A DNA stretch of 64,000 nt from Pseudomonas paralactis (GTDB lineage: Bacteria; Pseudomonadota; Gammaproteobacteria; Pseudomonadales; Pseudomonadaceae): assembly GCF_001439735.1 (NCBI RefSeq), contig NZ_JYLN01000014.1, forward strand, positions 23,211-87,210. The letters are read 5' to 3'. The first letter of the stretch is position 1. Each line of letters starts with the position of its first letter. Under the pieces are notes generated by a model. It saw only the letters and a list, made by a program, of their open reading frames with translations, was not told the DNA's origin and ran no database searches. Both the position numbers and the translations under genes were made by a program. Below are positions 1 through 8,108 of the stretch, piece by piece.

Positions 1-593
1 ATTTGTTCGCTGATCTGAAGGTGCGTGAGTATCTCCAAGACAAACTAAAAAGCGCGTCCGTAAGCCGTATCGATATCCATCGTCCGGCCCAAACTGCACG
101 TATCACCATCCACACCGCTCGTCCAGGTATCGTTATCGGGAAGAAAGGTGAAGATGTTGAGAAACTGCGTCAGGACCTGACCAAGCAAATGGGTGTGCCT
201 GTGCACATCAATATCGAAGAGATCCGCAAGCCGGAGCTCGACGGTATGCTGGTTGCGCAGAGCGTAGCTCAGCAGCTGGAGCGTCGCGTAATGTTCCGTC
301 GCGCTATGAAGCGCGCCGTACAGAACGCCATGCGCATTGGTGCCAAAGGCATCAAAATCCAAGTGAGCGGTCGTCTCGGCGGTGCTGAAATCGCACGTAC
401 TGAATGGTATCGCGAAGGTCGTGTGCCACTGCACACCCTGCGTGCCGACATCGACTATGCCAACTACGAAGCTCACACCACTTACGGTGTGATCGGTGTA
501 AAGGTTTGGATCTTCAAAGGCGAAGTAATTGGTGGTCGCCAAGAAGAACTGAAACCACAAGCACCAGCGCCTCGTAAAAAAGCTGCTAAGTAA
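1..593 (+). CDS. rpsC: 30S ribosomal protein S3 (5' end outside window)
   Basis: Small-subunit head protein that lines the mRNA entry tunnel. The frame is open from the first base, so the N-terminal roughly 30 residues lie upstream; the TTG at position 3 is internal, not a start. The visible part carries the KH domain with its GxxG loop (VIGKKGED) and the C-terminal S3 domain, ending in a basic KKAAK tail. It is followed after 12 bases by rplP, as in the S10 operon of gammaproteobacteria. Identification is certain; only the 5' end is missing. Confidence 0.98.
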
Positions 594-605
594 GGGGTAC
601 GCCAA

Positions 606-1019
606 ATGTTGCAACCTAAGCGTACGAAGTTCCGCAAGCAGATGACAGGCCACAACCGTGGTCTGGCTCAGCGCGGTAGCAAAGTCAGCTTCGGCGAGTT
701 CGCGCTGAAGTCTGTAGCTCGTGGTCGTCTCACCGCTCGTCAGATCGAGTCAGCGCGTCGTGCTCTGACCCGTCACGTAAAACGTGGCGGCAAGATCTGG
801 ATCCGTGTATTCCCGGACAAGCCGATCTCCAAAAAACCTCTCGAGGTTCGGATGGGTAAAGGTAAGGGTAACGTGGAATACTGGGTAGCCCAGATTCAGC
901 CAGGCAAAGTCCTGTATGAAATCGAGGGTGTTTCTGAAGAGCTGGCGCGTGAGGCTTTCGCCCTGGCTGCTGCAAAGCTGCCGCTCGCCACCTCCTTTGT
1001 TAAACGGACGGTGATGTGA
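606..1019 (+). CDS. rplP: 50S ribosomal protein L16
   Basis: Large-subunit protein near the A site and the peptidyl-transferase centre. Its 137 aa is the normal family length. The N-terminus [19 protein letters not shown] is diagnostic, and the [20 protein letters not shown] and [12 protein letters not shown] segments are present. It ends in TGA at 1017-1019, whose last base is the first base of the rpmC start codon, so the two genes are probably translationally coupled. Confidence 0.98.
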
Positions 1020-1210
1020 TGAAAGCGAATGAACTTCGTGAAAAATCCGCACAGCAGCTGAACGAGCAACTGCTCGGCCTGCTGCGCGACCAGTTCAATC
1101 TGCGTATGCAGAAAGCAACTGGCCAGTTGGGGCAGTCTCATCTGCTCTCGCAAGTTAAGCGTGACATCGCTCGCGTGAAGACTGTGCTCAACCAGCAGGC
1201 AGGTAAGTGA
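1019..1210 (+). CDS. rpmC: 50S ribosomal protein L29
   Basis: Two-helix protein at the peptide tunnel exit that contacts L23 and trigger factor. The ATG at 1019 shares one base with the rplP stop and gives 63 aa ([15 protein letters not shown]...), the usual size; an in-frame GTG three bases upstream is a less likely start. The L29 signature ([16 protein letters not shown] ... [12 protein letters not shown]) is clear. The stop is 2 bases before the rpsQ start. Confidence 0.97.
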
Positions 1211-1212
1211 TC

Positions 1213-1479
1213 ATGGCTGAAGCCGAAAAGACTGTCCGTACGCTGACTGGCCGTGTTGTCAGCGACAAGATGGACAAAACCATCACCGTTTTGATCGAGC
1301 GTCGCGTTAAGCACCCGATCTACGGTAAATATGTTAAGCGTTCGACTAAGCTGCACGCGCACGACGAAACCAATCAGTGCCACATCGGCGACAAAGTCAC
1401 TATTCGTGAAACTCGTCCGATGGCCAAGACCAAGTCTTGGGCACTGGTTGATGTTCTCGAACGCGCTGTGGAAGTCTAA
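1213..1479 (+). CDS. rpsQ: 30S ribosomal protein S17
   Basis: OB-fold primary 16S rRNA-binding protein. I start it at the ATG at 1213 (MAEAEKTVRTLTGRVVSDKMD), giving 88 aa; the ATG-like start 6 bases upstream lies in the rpmC stop and is unlikely. The family motif (GDKVTIRETRPMAKTKSW) is intact. It is the last gene of the S10-type operon; rplN starts 23 bases later with no terminator, so the S10 and spc blocks may be read through. Confidence 0.97.
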   Translation: MAEAEKTVRTLTGRVVSDKMDKTITVLIERRVKHPIYGKYVKRSTKLHAHDETNQCHIGDKVTIRETRPMAKTKSWALVDVLERAVEV

Positions 1480-1502
1480 GGACTAGGGGTCGGAGAAATT
1501 AT

Positions 1503-1871
1503 ATGATTCAGACTCAATCCATGCTCGATGTGGCCGATAACAGCGGCGCTCGCCGTGTTATGTGCATCAAGGTGCTGGGTGGCTCCCATCGTCGTTACGC
1601 TGGTATCGGTGACATCATCAAAGTTACCGTCAAGGAAGCAATTCCTCGCGGTAAAGTGAAAAAAGGCCAAGTGATGACTGCTGTTGTAGTCCGCACTCGT
1701 CACGGCGTACGTCGTGCTGATGGCTCCATTATCCGCTTTGATGGCAACGCTGCTGTTCTTCTGAACAACAAGCAAGAGCCGATCGGCACCCGTATCTTTG
1801 GGCCAGTGACCCGTGAACTTCGTACTGAGAAGTTCATGAAGATCGTCTCGCTCGCCCCAGAAGTGCTGTAA
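1503..1871 (+). CDS. rplN: 50S ribosomal protein L14
   Basis: Universally conserved interface protein of the large subunit (bridge to 16S rRNA helix 14, site of RsfS binding). Its 122 aa is the standard length. The N-terminus MIQTQSMLDVADNSGARRVMC and the motif RRADGSIIRFDGNAAVLLN are textbook. It is the first gene of the spc operon, with an upstream GGAG ribosome binding site. rplX follows after 11 bases. Confidence 0.98.
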   Translation: MIQTQSMLDVADNSGARRVMCIKVLGGSHRRYAGIGDIIKVTVKEAIPRGKVKKGQVMTAVVVRTRHGVRRADGSIIRFDGNAAVLLNNKQEPIGTRIFGPVTRELRTEKFMKIVSLAPEVL

Positions 1872-1882
1872 GGAGATCCGAC

Positions 1883-2197
1883 ATGCAAAAGATTCGTCGT
1901 GACGACGAGATCATCGTGATCGCCGGCAAAGACAAAGGTAAGCGCGGTAAGGTGCTTAAGGTTCTCGCTAATAACCGTCTGGTTATCGGTGGTCTGAACC
2001 TGGTCAAGCGTCATACCAAGCCTAACCCGATGTCGGGCGTGCAGGGCGGTATCGTCGAGAAAGAGGCTCCGCTGGATGCTTCTAACGTCGCCATCTTCAA
2101 CGGCGAAACCAACAAGGCTGACCGCGTTGGTTTCAAAGTAGAAGACGGTAAGAAAATTCGTGTCTTCAAGTCGACCCAAAAAGCGGTTGATGCTTGA
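1883..2197 (+). CDS. rplX: 50S ribosomal protein L24
   Basis: Assembly-initiator protein of the large subunit with an N-terminal KOW motif (DEIIVIAGKDKGKRGKV, about residues 8-24). Its 104 aa is the usual length. A strong AAGGAG ribosome binding site lies 6 bases before the ATG. It lies between rplN and rplE as in other spc operons. Confidence 0.97.
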   Translation: MQKIRRDDEIIVIAGKDKGKRGKVLKVLANNRLVIGGLNLVKRHTKPNPMSGVQGGIVEKEAPLDASNVAIFNGETNKADRVGFKVEDGKKIRVFKSTQKAVDA

Positions 2198-2219
2198 ACA
2201 CTGCTAGGTAGATTAGACC

Positions 2220-2759
2220 ATGGCACGACTACAAGAGATTTACCGGAAGGAAATCGCCCCTAAGCTTAAGGAAGAACTTAAGCTCGGGAACGTGATGGAA
2301 GTTCCGCGCGTCACCAAAATCACCCTGAACATGGGTCTGGGCGAAGCGATCGGCGACAAAAAAGTCATCGAGCACGCTGTTGCCGACCTGGAAAAGATCA
2401 CCGGTCAAAAAGTCGTTGTGACTTACGCTCGGAAATCCATCGCTGGCTTTAAAGTCCGTGAAGGTTGGCCGATCGGCGTCAAAGTGACTCTGCGCCGTGA
2501 GCGTATGTACGAATTCCTGGATCGTCTGCTGTCGATCTCCCTGCCTCGGGTCCGCGACTTCCGCGGCCTGAATGCCAAGTCCTTCGATGGTCGTGGTAAC
2601 TACAGCATGGGCGTTAAAGAGCAGATCATCTTCCCGGAAATCGACTACGACAAGATCGATGCTCTCCGCGGTCTGGACATCACCCTGACCACCACTGCCA
2701 AGAACGATGATGAAGGCCGCGCTCTGCTGCGTGCGTTCAAATTCCCGTTCCGCAACTGA
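2220..2759 (+). CDS. rplE: 50S ribosomal protein L5
   Basis: 5S rRNA-binding protein of the central protuberance. Its 179 aa is the family length. The P-loop-like segment ITGQKVVVTYARKSIAGFK and the C-terminal DITLTTTAKNDDEGRALL are conserved. In E. coli the S8 repressor acts at the start of this gene; I did not attempt to fold that region here. rpsN begins 13 bases after the stop. Confidence 0.97.
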   Translation: MARLQEIYRKEIAPKLKEELKLGNVMEVPRVTKITLNMGLGEAIGDKKVIEHAVADLEKITGQKVVVTYARKSIAGFKVREGWPIGVKVTLRRERMYEFLDRLLSISLPRVRDFRGLNAKSFDGRGNYSMGVKEQIIFPEIDYDKIDALRGLDITLTTTAKNDDEGRALLRAFKFPFRN

Positions 2760-2772
2760 TTGGAGTAGGACC

Positions 2773-3078
2773 ATGGCCAAGATGAGCATGAAAAACCGCG
2801 AGCTGAAGCGTCAGCTCACGGTTGCCAAGTACGCCAAGAAGCGTGCAGCACTGAAAGCAATCATCGTTGATCTGAACGCAAGTCCAGAAGCGCGTTGGGA
2901 AGCTACAGTTGCTCTGCAGAAGCAGCCACGTGACGCAAGCGCTTCGCGCATGCGTAACCGCTGCCGCCTGACCGGTCGTCCACACGGCGTTTACCGCAAG
3001 TTCGGCCTTGGCCGTAACAAACTGCGTGAAGCGGCAATGCGTGGTGACGTACCAGGTCTGGTTAAAGCCAGCTGGTAA
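2773..3078 (+). CDS. rpsN: 30S ribosomal protein S14 (zinc-free type)
   Basis: Late-assembling protein of the 30S head. I use the ATG at 2773 (MAKMSMKNRELKRQL), preceded by a GGAG ribosome binding site, giving 101 aa. That is the long, zinc-independent form: the region RNRCRLTGRPHGVYRKFGLGR lacks the CxxC pairs of the zinc-binding paralogue. An upstream in-frame ATG at 2707 lies inside rplE and is not used. It is followed by an unusual 208-bp gap before rpsH. Confidence 0.96.
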   Translation: MAKMSMKNRELKRQLTVAKYAKKRAALKAIIVDLNASPEARWEATVALQKQPRDASASRMRNRCRLTGRPHGVYRKFGLGRNKLREAAMRGDVPGLVKASW

Positions 3079-3143
3079 GTACTTTCAACGTCCAGGTGGT
3101 CGGAATCGCAAGATACTGACCGCCGGTGACCTTGAATCTGGAT

Positions 3144-3163
3144 CAAGCCCCTTTTGGGGCTTG
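3144..3163 (+). terminator. Hairpin inside the spc operon (possible attenuator)
   Basis: An 8-bp perfect stem CAAGCCCC / GGGGCTTG with a TTTT loop, followed by TTTCATTTC. It lies 66 bases after the rpsN stop and 123 bases before rpsH. The U-run is interrupted, so it would be a leaky terminator or an RNA-processing/stability element rather than a full stop. No promoter was identified with certainty downstream. Confidence 0.5.
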
Positions 3164-3244
3164 TTTCATTTCTGGAGTATGTCTAAAATACGCGGCTCGC
3201 CTGAGCCCGTGTTTTTTGTGCTCGGAGATTCTCGGCGACATATG

Positions 3245-3266
3245 TAGCCGCAAGGCTAATTTTTTT
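3245..3266 (+). terminator. Short hairpin with T-run just upstream of rpsH
   Basis: A 5-bp stem TAGCC / GGCTA with a stable GCAA tetraloop, one A, then a run of T residues. The geometry is that of a small intrinsic terminator, but it is only about 20 bases before the rpsH start and inside an essential operon. It may act as an attenuator or a 5' stabilising structure. Confidence 0.35.
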
Positions 3267-3286
3267 GTATTAGGAGCGTCTAGCCC

Positions 3287-3679
3287 ATGAGTATGCAGGA
3301 CCCGTTAGCGGACATGCTAACTCGTATCCGTAATGCCCAGATGGCTGAAAAGTCCGTCGTAAGCATGCCATCTTCCAAGTTGAAGGTAGCTGTTGCCAAA
3401 GTCCTGAAAGACGAAGGCTACATTGCGGGTTATCAGATCAGCAGCGAAATCAAACCACTGCTGTCCATCGAGCTGAAGTACTTCGAAGGCCGTTCGGTCA
3501 TCGAGGAAGTGAAGCGCGTTAGCCGTCCAGGCCTGCGTCAGTACAAGTCCGCTGAAGATCTGCCGAAAGTTCGTGGCGGTCTGGGCGTGTCTATCGTCTC
3601 CACCAACAAAGGTGTGATGACGGATCGTGCTGCGCGCGCTGCCGGTGTCGGCGGCGAAGTTCTTTGCACTGTGTTCTAA
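3287..3679 (+). CDS. rpsH: 30S ribosomal protein S8
   Basis: Primary 16S rRNA-binding protein and, in enterics, the translational repressor of the spc operon. It has 130 aa starting MSMQDPLADMLTRIRNAQ, with AGGAG upstream of the ATG. The C-terminal motif GGLGVSIVSTNKGVMTDRAAR is typical. It is preceded by a 208-bp non-coding gap that holds two hairpins, and rplF follows after 12 bases. Confidence 0.97.
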   Translation: MSMQDPLADMLTRIRNAQMAEKSVVSMPSSKLKVAVAKVLKDEGYIAGYQISSEIKPLLSIELKYFEGRSVIEEVKRVSRPGLRQYKSAEDLPKVRGGLGVSIVSTNKGVMTDRAARAAGVGGEVLCTVF

Positions 3680-3691
3680 GGGGGGATAAGC

Positions 3692-4225
3692 ATGTCTCGC
3701 GTCGCTAAGAACCCCGTTAAGCTGCCAGCCGGTGTCGAAGTCAAATTCGCAGGCCAACAGCTTTCGGTGAAGGGTGCCAAGGGTACTCTTGAACTGAACA
3801 TCCATTCGTCCGTTGAGATCGTTGAAGAAGCTGGTGAGCTGCGTTTCGCTGCTCGCAATGGCGATCAACAAACTCGCGCAATGGCCGGTACCACGCGTGC
3901 GTTGGTAAACAACATGGTCCAAGGCGTAAGCCAAGGCTTCGAGCGCAAGCTCCAGCTGGTCGGTGTTGGTTACAAAGCGCAAGCAAAAGGCACGGTTTTG
4001 AACCTTGCCCTTGGCTTCTCGCACCCAGTGGATTACGAACTGCCAGCGGGCATCACTGCTGAGACTCCTAGCCAGACCGATATCCTGATCAAGGGCATCG
4101 ACAAGCAGCTGGTAGGTCAAGTGGCCGCTGAGATCCGCGACTTCCGTCCACCAGAGCCGTACAAAGGCAAAGGTGTGCGCTACGCGGACGAAGTCGTCCG
4201 TCGTAAAGAAGCCAAGAAGAAGTAG
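3692..4225 (+). CDS. rplF: 50S ribosomal protein L6
   Basis: Large-subunit protein near the factor-binding site, made of two tandem L6 folds. It has 177 aa (MSRVAKNPVKLPAGVEVKF...), with the diagnostic C-terminal RPPEPYKGKGVRYADEVVRRKEAKKK shortened here to a KKK end. A GGGG(GA) ribosome binding site precedes the ATG. rplR follows after 10 bases. Confidence 0.97.
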   Translation: MSRVAKNPVKLPAGVEVKFAGQQLSVKGAKGTLELNIHSSVEIVEEAGELRFAARNGDQQTRAMAGTTRALVNNMVQGVSQGFERKLQLVGVGYKAQAKGTVLNLALGFSHPVDYELPAGITAETPSQTDILIKGIDKQLVGQVAAEIRDFRPPEPYKGKGVRYADEVVRRKEAKKK

Positions 4226-4235
4226 GGCATAGCAA

Positions 4236-4586
4236 ATGACCGACAAAAAAGTTACTCGACTGCGTCGCGCTCGCAAAGCACGCCTGAAAATGCACGAACT
4301 CGAAGTCGTGCGTCTCTGCGTGTTCCGCTCGTCGCAGCACATCTACGCCCAGGTCATCTCGGCCGACGGCAACAAAGTCCTGGCAAGCGCCTCGACTTTG
4401 GATAAAGAACTGCGTGATGGTGCCACTGGCAACATCGACGCGGCCACAAAGGTTGGCCAGCTGGTCGCTACGCGTGCTAAGGCCGCTGGCGTCTCGCAAG
4501 TGGCTTTCGACCGCTCTGGCTTCAAGTACCACGGTCGCGTGAAAGCGCTGGCTGATGCTGCTCGTGAAGCTGGGCTGGAGTTCTAA
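4236..4586 (+). CDS. rplR: 50S ribosomal protein L18
   Basis: 5S rRNA-binding protein of the central protuberance. Its 116 aa has a basic N-terminus (KKVTRLRRARKARLK) and the conserved LCVFRSSQHIYAQVI strand and FDRSGFKYHGRVKALADAAREAGLEF end. rpsE begins 3 bases after its stop. Confidence 0.97.
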   Translation: MTDKKVTRLRRARKARLKMHELEVVRLCVFRSSQHIYAQVISADGNKVLASASTLDKELRDGATGNIDAATKVGQLVATRAKAAGVSQVAFDRSGFKYHGRVKALADAAREAGLEF

Positions 4587-4589
4587 GTT

Positions 4590-5090
4590 ATGTCAAATAA
4601 CGACCAAAAGCGCGACGAAGGCTACATTGAGAAGCTGGTTCAAGTTAACCGCGTAGCCAAAACCGTTAAAGGCGGCCGTATCTTCACTTTCACCGCGTTG
4701 ACCGTGGTGGGTGATGGTAAAGGGCGTGTTGGCTTCGGCCGTGGCAAGTCACGTGAAGTGCCTGCCGCGATCCAGAAGGCAATGGAAGCTGCTCGCCGCA
4801 ACATGATCCAGGTTGATCTGAACGGCACCACTCTGCAGTACGCAATGAAGTCCGCTCACGGCGCTTCGAAGGTGTACATGCAGCCTGCTTCTGAAGGTAC
4901 CGGTATCATCGCTGGCGGCGCTATGCGTGCTGTCCTCGAAGTTGCTGGCGTTCAGAACGTTCTGGCCAAGTGCTACGGCTCGACTAACCCGGTAAACGTG
5001 GTTCACGCCACTTTCAAGGGTCTGAAGGCTATGCAATCTCCTGAGTCCATCGCTGCCAAGCGTGGTCTGACTGTCAAGGAGATCTTCTGA
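4590..5090 (+). CDS. rpsE: 30S ribosomal protein S5
   Basis: Protein at the mRNA entry site, involved in decoding fidelity and the target of spectinomycin-resistance changes. It has 166 aa. The N-terminal dsRBD-like domain carries VNRVAKTVKGGRIFTFTALT, where the loop contacting spectinomycin lies, and the C-terminal domain carries GTGIIAGGAMRAVLEVAGV. The loop looks wild-type. rpmD follows after 2 bases. Confidence 0.97.
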   Translation: MSNNDQKRDEGYIEKLVQVNRVAKTVKGGRIFTFTALTVVGDGKGRVGFGRGKSREVPAAIQKAMEAARRNMIQVDLNGTTLQYAMKSAHGASKVYMQPASEGTGIIAGGAMRAVLEVAGVQNVLAKCYGSTNPVNVVHATFKGLKAMQSPESIAAKRGLTVKEIF

Positions 5091-5092
5091 TC

Positions 5093-5269
5093 ATGGCTAC
5101 CGTTAAAGTAACGCTGATCAAAAGCATGACCGGCCGCATCCCTAACCACAAACTGTGTGTTAAAGGTTTGGGTCTGCGTCGCATCGGTCACACTGTAGAA
5201 GTCCTGGATACTCCCGAGAATCGCGGGATGATCAACAAGGCTTACTACATGCTGCGTGTAGAGGGTTAA
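5093..5269 (+). CDS. rpmD: 50S ribosomal protein L30
   Basis: A 58-aa protein, MATVKVTLIKSMTGRIPNHK and onward, with the L30 signature (T..GLGLRRIGHTVEVLDTP...) complete. It begins 2 bases after rpsE and ends 3 bases before rplO. It is short, so a minimum-length ORF filter can miss it. Confidence 0.97.
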   Translation: MATVKVTLIKSMTGRIPNHKLCVKGLGLRRIGHTVEVLDTPENRGMINKAYYMLRVEG

Positions 5270-5272
5270 TCG

Positions 5273-5710
5273 ATGAAACTCAATGATCTGAGTCCAGCGC
5301 CGGGTTCCCGTCGCGAAAAGCATCGTCCGGGCCGTGGTATCGGTAGCGGTTTGGGTAAGACTGGTGGCCGTGGCCACAAGGGTCAAACCTCCCGTTCCGG
5401 TGGCACCATCGCTCCAGGCTTTGAAGGCGGTCAACAGCCGCTGCATCGTCGCCTGCCTAAGTTCGGTTTCGTATCCCTGAAAGCCATGGACCGCGCAGAA
5501 GTGCGTCTGTCCGAGCTGGCTAAAGTGGAAGGCGACATCGTTACTGTGCAGACCCTGAAAGATGCCAACGTGATCAACGTCAACGTACAGCGTGTGAAAA
5601 TCATGCTGTCCGGTGAAGTGACTCGCGCTGTCACTATCGGCAAGGGAATCGGCGCCACCAAAGGTGCGCGTTCGGCTATCGAAGCAGCTGGCGGCAAGTT
5701 CGAGGAATAA
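5273..5710 (+). CDS. rplO: 50S ribosomal protein L15
   Basis: Large-subunit assembly protein of 145 aa. It has the glycine/arginine-rich N-terminus (RPGRGIGSGLGKTGGRGHKGQ) and the C-terminal KVKIMLSGEVTRAVTI-type region, here VKIMLSGEVTRAVTIGKG. Its stop codon TAA is directly abutted by the secY ATG (5708-5713), so expression of the two should be coupled. Confidence 0.97.
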   Translation: MKLNDLSPAPGSRREKHRPGRGIGSGLGKTGGRGHKGQTSRSGGTIAPGFEGGQQPLHRRLPKFGFVSLKAMDRAEVRLSELAKVEGDIVTVQTLKDANVINVNVQRVKIMLSGEVTRAVTIGKGIGATKGARSAIEAAGGKFEE

Positions 5711-7039
5711 ATGGCTAAGCAAGGTGCTCTCTCAGCGCTCGGCAAAGGCGGTATGTCTGAACTTTGGGCTCGTCTGCGTTTTCTGTTCCTGGCGATTATC
5801 GTCTACCGAATAGGCGCACACATCCCGGTTCCAGGTATCAACCCGGACCGACTCGCAGACCTGTTTCGACAGAATGAGGGGACCATTCTTAGCTTGTTCA
5901 ACATGTTTTCCGGCGGTGCGCTGGAGCGGATGAGCATCTTTGCACTGGGGATCATGCCGTACATTTCGGCATCGATCATCATGCAACTGATGACAGCCGT
6001 CAGCCCGCAGCTGGAGCAGTTGAAGAAGGAAGGTGAAGCTGGCCGTCGCAAGATTAGCCAGTACACCCGCTACGGCACTGTCGTCCTCGCCCTGGTTCAA
6101 GCTATCGGCATGTCCGTTGGCTTGGCAGGGCAGGGCGTTGCGTTCACTGGTGACTTTGGCTTCCATTTCGTCGCGGTATCCACGTTTGTGGCTGGTGCGA
6201 TGTTCATGATGTGGCTGGGTGAGCAGATTACTGAGCGTGGTGTTGGCAACGGTATCTCGATGTTGATTTTCGCAGGTATCGTCGCCGGTCTTCCGAGAGC
6301 AATCGGGCAGTCTTTCGAGTCTGCGCGTCAGGGTGATATCAATATCTTCGCCCTGGTTGCCATCGGTTTGCTGGCAGTAGCGATTATCGGTTTTGTGGTG
6401 TTCATTGAGCGTGGCCAGCGTCGTATTGCTGTTCACTACGCCAAGCGTCAGCAGGGCCGTAAGGTTTTTGCTGCGCAGACCAGCCACTTGCCGCTGAAAG
6501 TGAATATGGCCGGTGTTATTCCGGCAATTTTCGCGAGCAGCATCTTGCTGTTTCCGGCTTCGTTGGGTACCTGGTTTGGTCAGTCTGAAAATATGGGCTG
6601 GCTGCAGGACCTCTCTCAGTCGATCGCTCCTGGTCAGCCGTTGAATATTCTGCTGTTTAGTGCAGGGATTATTTTCTTCTGCTTCTTCTATACGGCGTTG
6701 ATGTTCAATCCGAAAGACGTAGCGGAAAACCTGAAGAAGTCCGGTGCCTTTATTCCGGGCATCCGTCCAGGTGAGCAGTCTGCACGCTACATTGATGGCG
6801 TTTTGACTCGTTTGACCCTGTTCGGTGCTCTATATATGACGGCCGTGTGTCTGTTGCCCCAGTTCCTGGTGGTTGCGGCAAACGTTCCGTTCTACCTTGG
6901 CGGGACCTCGTTGCTGATCGTGGTCGTGGTTGTGATGGACTTCATGTCCCAAGTACAATCGCACCTCGTTTCGCACCAGTACGAATCCCTGATGAAGAAA
7001 GCCAACCTGAAGGGCTACGGCAGCGGCATGTTGCGCTGA
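5711..7039 (+). CDS. secY: Protein translocase subunit SecY
   Basis: Channel-forming subunit of the SecYEG inner-membrane translocon. Its 442 aa gives the ten expected transmembrane helices. The first loop contains [16 protein letters not shown], the plug region [31 protein letters not shown] follows TM2a/2b, and the C5 cytoplasmic loop contains [20 protein letters not shown] with the arginine needed for SecA. It sits between L15 and L36 in the spc operon, as in nearly all bacteria. Confidence 0.98.
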
Positions 7040-7067
7040 GTACCCCATAAGGTTCGAGGAGTTGGTG

Positions 7068-7184
7068 ATGAAAGTTCGTGCATCGGTGAAAAAGCTGTGC
7101 CGTAACTGCAAGATTATTCGCCGCGAAGGTGTTGTTCGAGTAATTTGCAGCGCGGAACCGCGTCACAAACAGCGCCAAGGCTGA
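7068..7184 (+). CDS. rpmJ: 50S ribosomal protein L36 (zinc-ribbon form)
   Basis: A 38-aa protein, [20 protein letters not shown] and onward. It has Cys11, Cys14, Cys27 and His33, the zinc ligands of the C+ form of L36. It sits 28 bases after secY with a GAGGAG ribosome binding site. It closes the spc operon; a hairpin follows before rpsM. Confidence 0.96.
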
Positions 7185-7201
7185 GTGTGATCCGCTTGAA
7201 G

Positions 7202-7225
7202 CCCGGCAGCTAGTGCGCTGCCGGG
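7202..7225 (+). terminator. Hairpin between rpmJ and rpsM
   Basis: Perfect 9-bp stem CCCGGCAGC / GCTGCCGGG with a TAGTGC loop, followed by TTGATTATTTGTTATT, a weak T-rich tract. It lies 17 bases after rpmJ and marks the boundary between the spc and alpha operons. It may be a partial terminator or part of a translational-control leader for rpsM. I could not recognise the enterobacterial S4-binding pseudoknot by eye. Confidence 0.55.
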
Positions 7226-7313
7226 TTGATTATTTGTTATTACAGCGATATTATCTCGCGCCCTATTTCTTGGCTTCCGGGGCGTAGGTAGCTGTCAATT
7301 GGAGTCCCACTGA

Positions 7314-7670
7314 ATGGCCCGTATTGCAGGCGTTAACATTCCAGATAACAAGCACACTGTTATCTCGCTGACCTACATCTATGGTGTTGGTCGCACTACT
7401 GCGCAGAAAATTTGCGCAGTTGCTGGGGTAAACCCAGCCGCTAAGATCAAGGATCTGAGCGACGAGCAGATTGAACAGCTGCGTGGCGAAGTGGCGAAGT
7501 TCACCACTGAAGGTGACCTGCGTCGCGAAATCAACATGAAAATCAAGCGTTTGATGGACCTCGGTTGCTATCGCGGTCTGCGTCATCGTCGTGGTCTTCC
7601 AGTACGCGGTCAGCGTACCAAGACTAACGCGCGTACCCGTAAAGGTCCGCGTAAGCCGATCCGCAAGTAA
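7314..7670 (+). CDS. rpsM: 30S ribosomal protein S13
   Basis: Head protein that contacts the P-site tRNA and L5 (bridge B1). It has 118 aa beginning MARIAGVNIPDNKHTVISLT, with the H2TH fold and the conserved RGLRHRRGLPVRGQRTKTNARTRKG tail whose lysines reach the tRNA. It is the first gene of the alpha operon, with a leader of about 125 bases after rpmJ. Confidence 0.98.
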   Translation: MARIAGVNIPDNKHTVISLTYIYGVGRTTAQKICAVAGVNPAAKIKDLSDEQIEQLRGEVAKFTTEGDLRREINMKIKRLMDLGCYRGLRHRRGLPVRGQRTKTNARTRKGPRKPIRK

Positions 7671-7700
7671 TCGCCCCAGCGAATCGACAGGAAAATTATC

Positions 7701-8090
7701 ATGGCAAAACCTGCTGCTCGTCCTCGTAAAAAAGTTAAAAAGACAGTGGTTGATGGCATCGCCCACATCCATGCATCTTTTAACAACACAATCGTGACCA
7801 TCACCGACCGTCAAGGTAACGCGCTTTCTTGGGCTACCTCCGGTGGTTCGGGTTTCCGCGGTTCCCGCAAGTCCACCCCGTTTGCTGCTCAAGTAGCTGC
7901 TGAACGTGCTGGTCAAGCTGCGCTGGAATACGGCCTGAAAAACCTCGACGTTAACGTCAAAGGTCCAGGTCCAGGTCGTGAGTCTGCTGTCCGTGCTTTG
8001 AACGGCTGTGGCTATAAGATCGCCAGCATCACCGACGTGACGCCAATCCCGCACAACGGGTGCCGTCCGCCGAAGAAGCGCCGCGTGTAA
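7701..8090 (+). CDS. rpsK: 30S ribosomal protein S11
   Basis: Platform protein near the E site and the anti-Shine-Dalgarno helix. It has 129 aa, with the conserved ITDRQGNALSWATSGGSGFRGSRKSTPFAAQ segment and the C-terminal TDVTPIPHNGCRPPKKRRV. It lies second in the alpha operon, 30 bases after rpsM. Confidence 0.98.
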   Translation: MAKPAARPRKKVKKTVVDGIAHIHASFNNTIVTITDRQGNALSWATSGGSGFRGSRKSTPFAAQVAAERAGQAALEYGLKNLDVNVKGPGPGRESAVRALNGCGYKIASITDVTPIPHNGCRPPKKRRV

Positions 8091-8108
8091 TCCAGGAGAT
8101 TGTAAAGA

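Noticed and set aside
3317..4342. 341-codon minus-strand frame across rpsH and rplF
   Set aside because: Antisense shadow of highly expressed ribosomal-protein genes; no homology.
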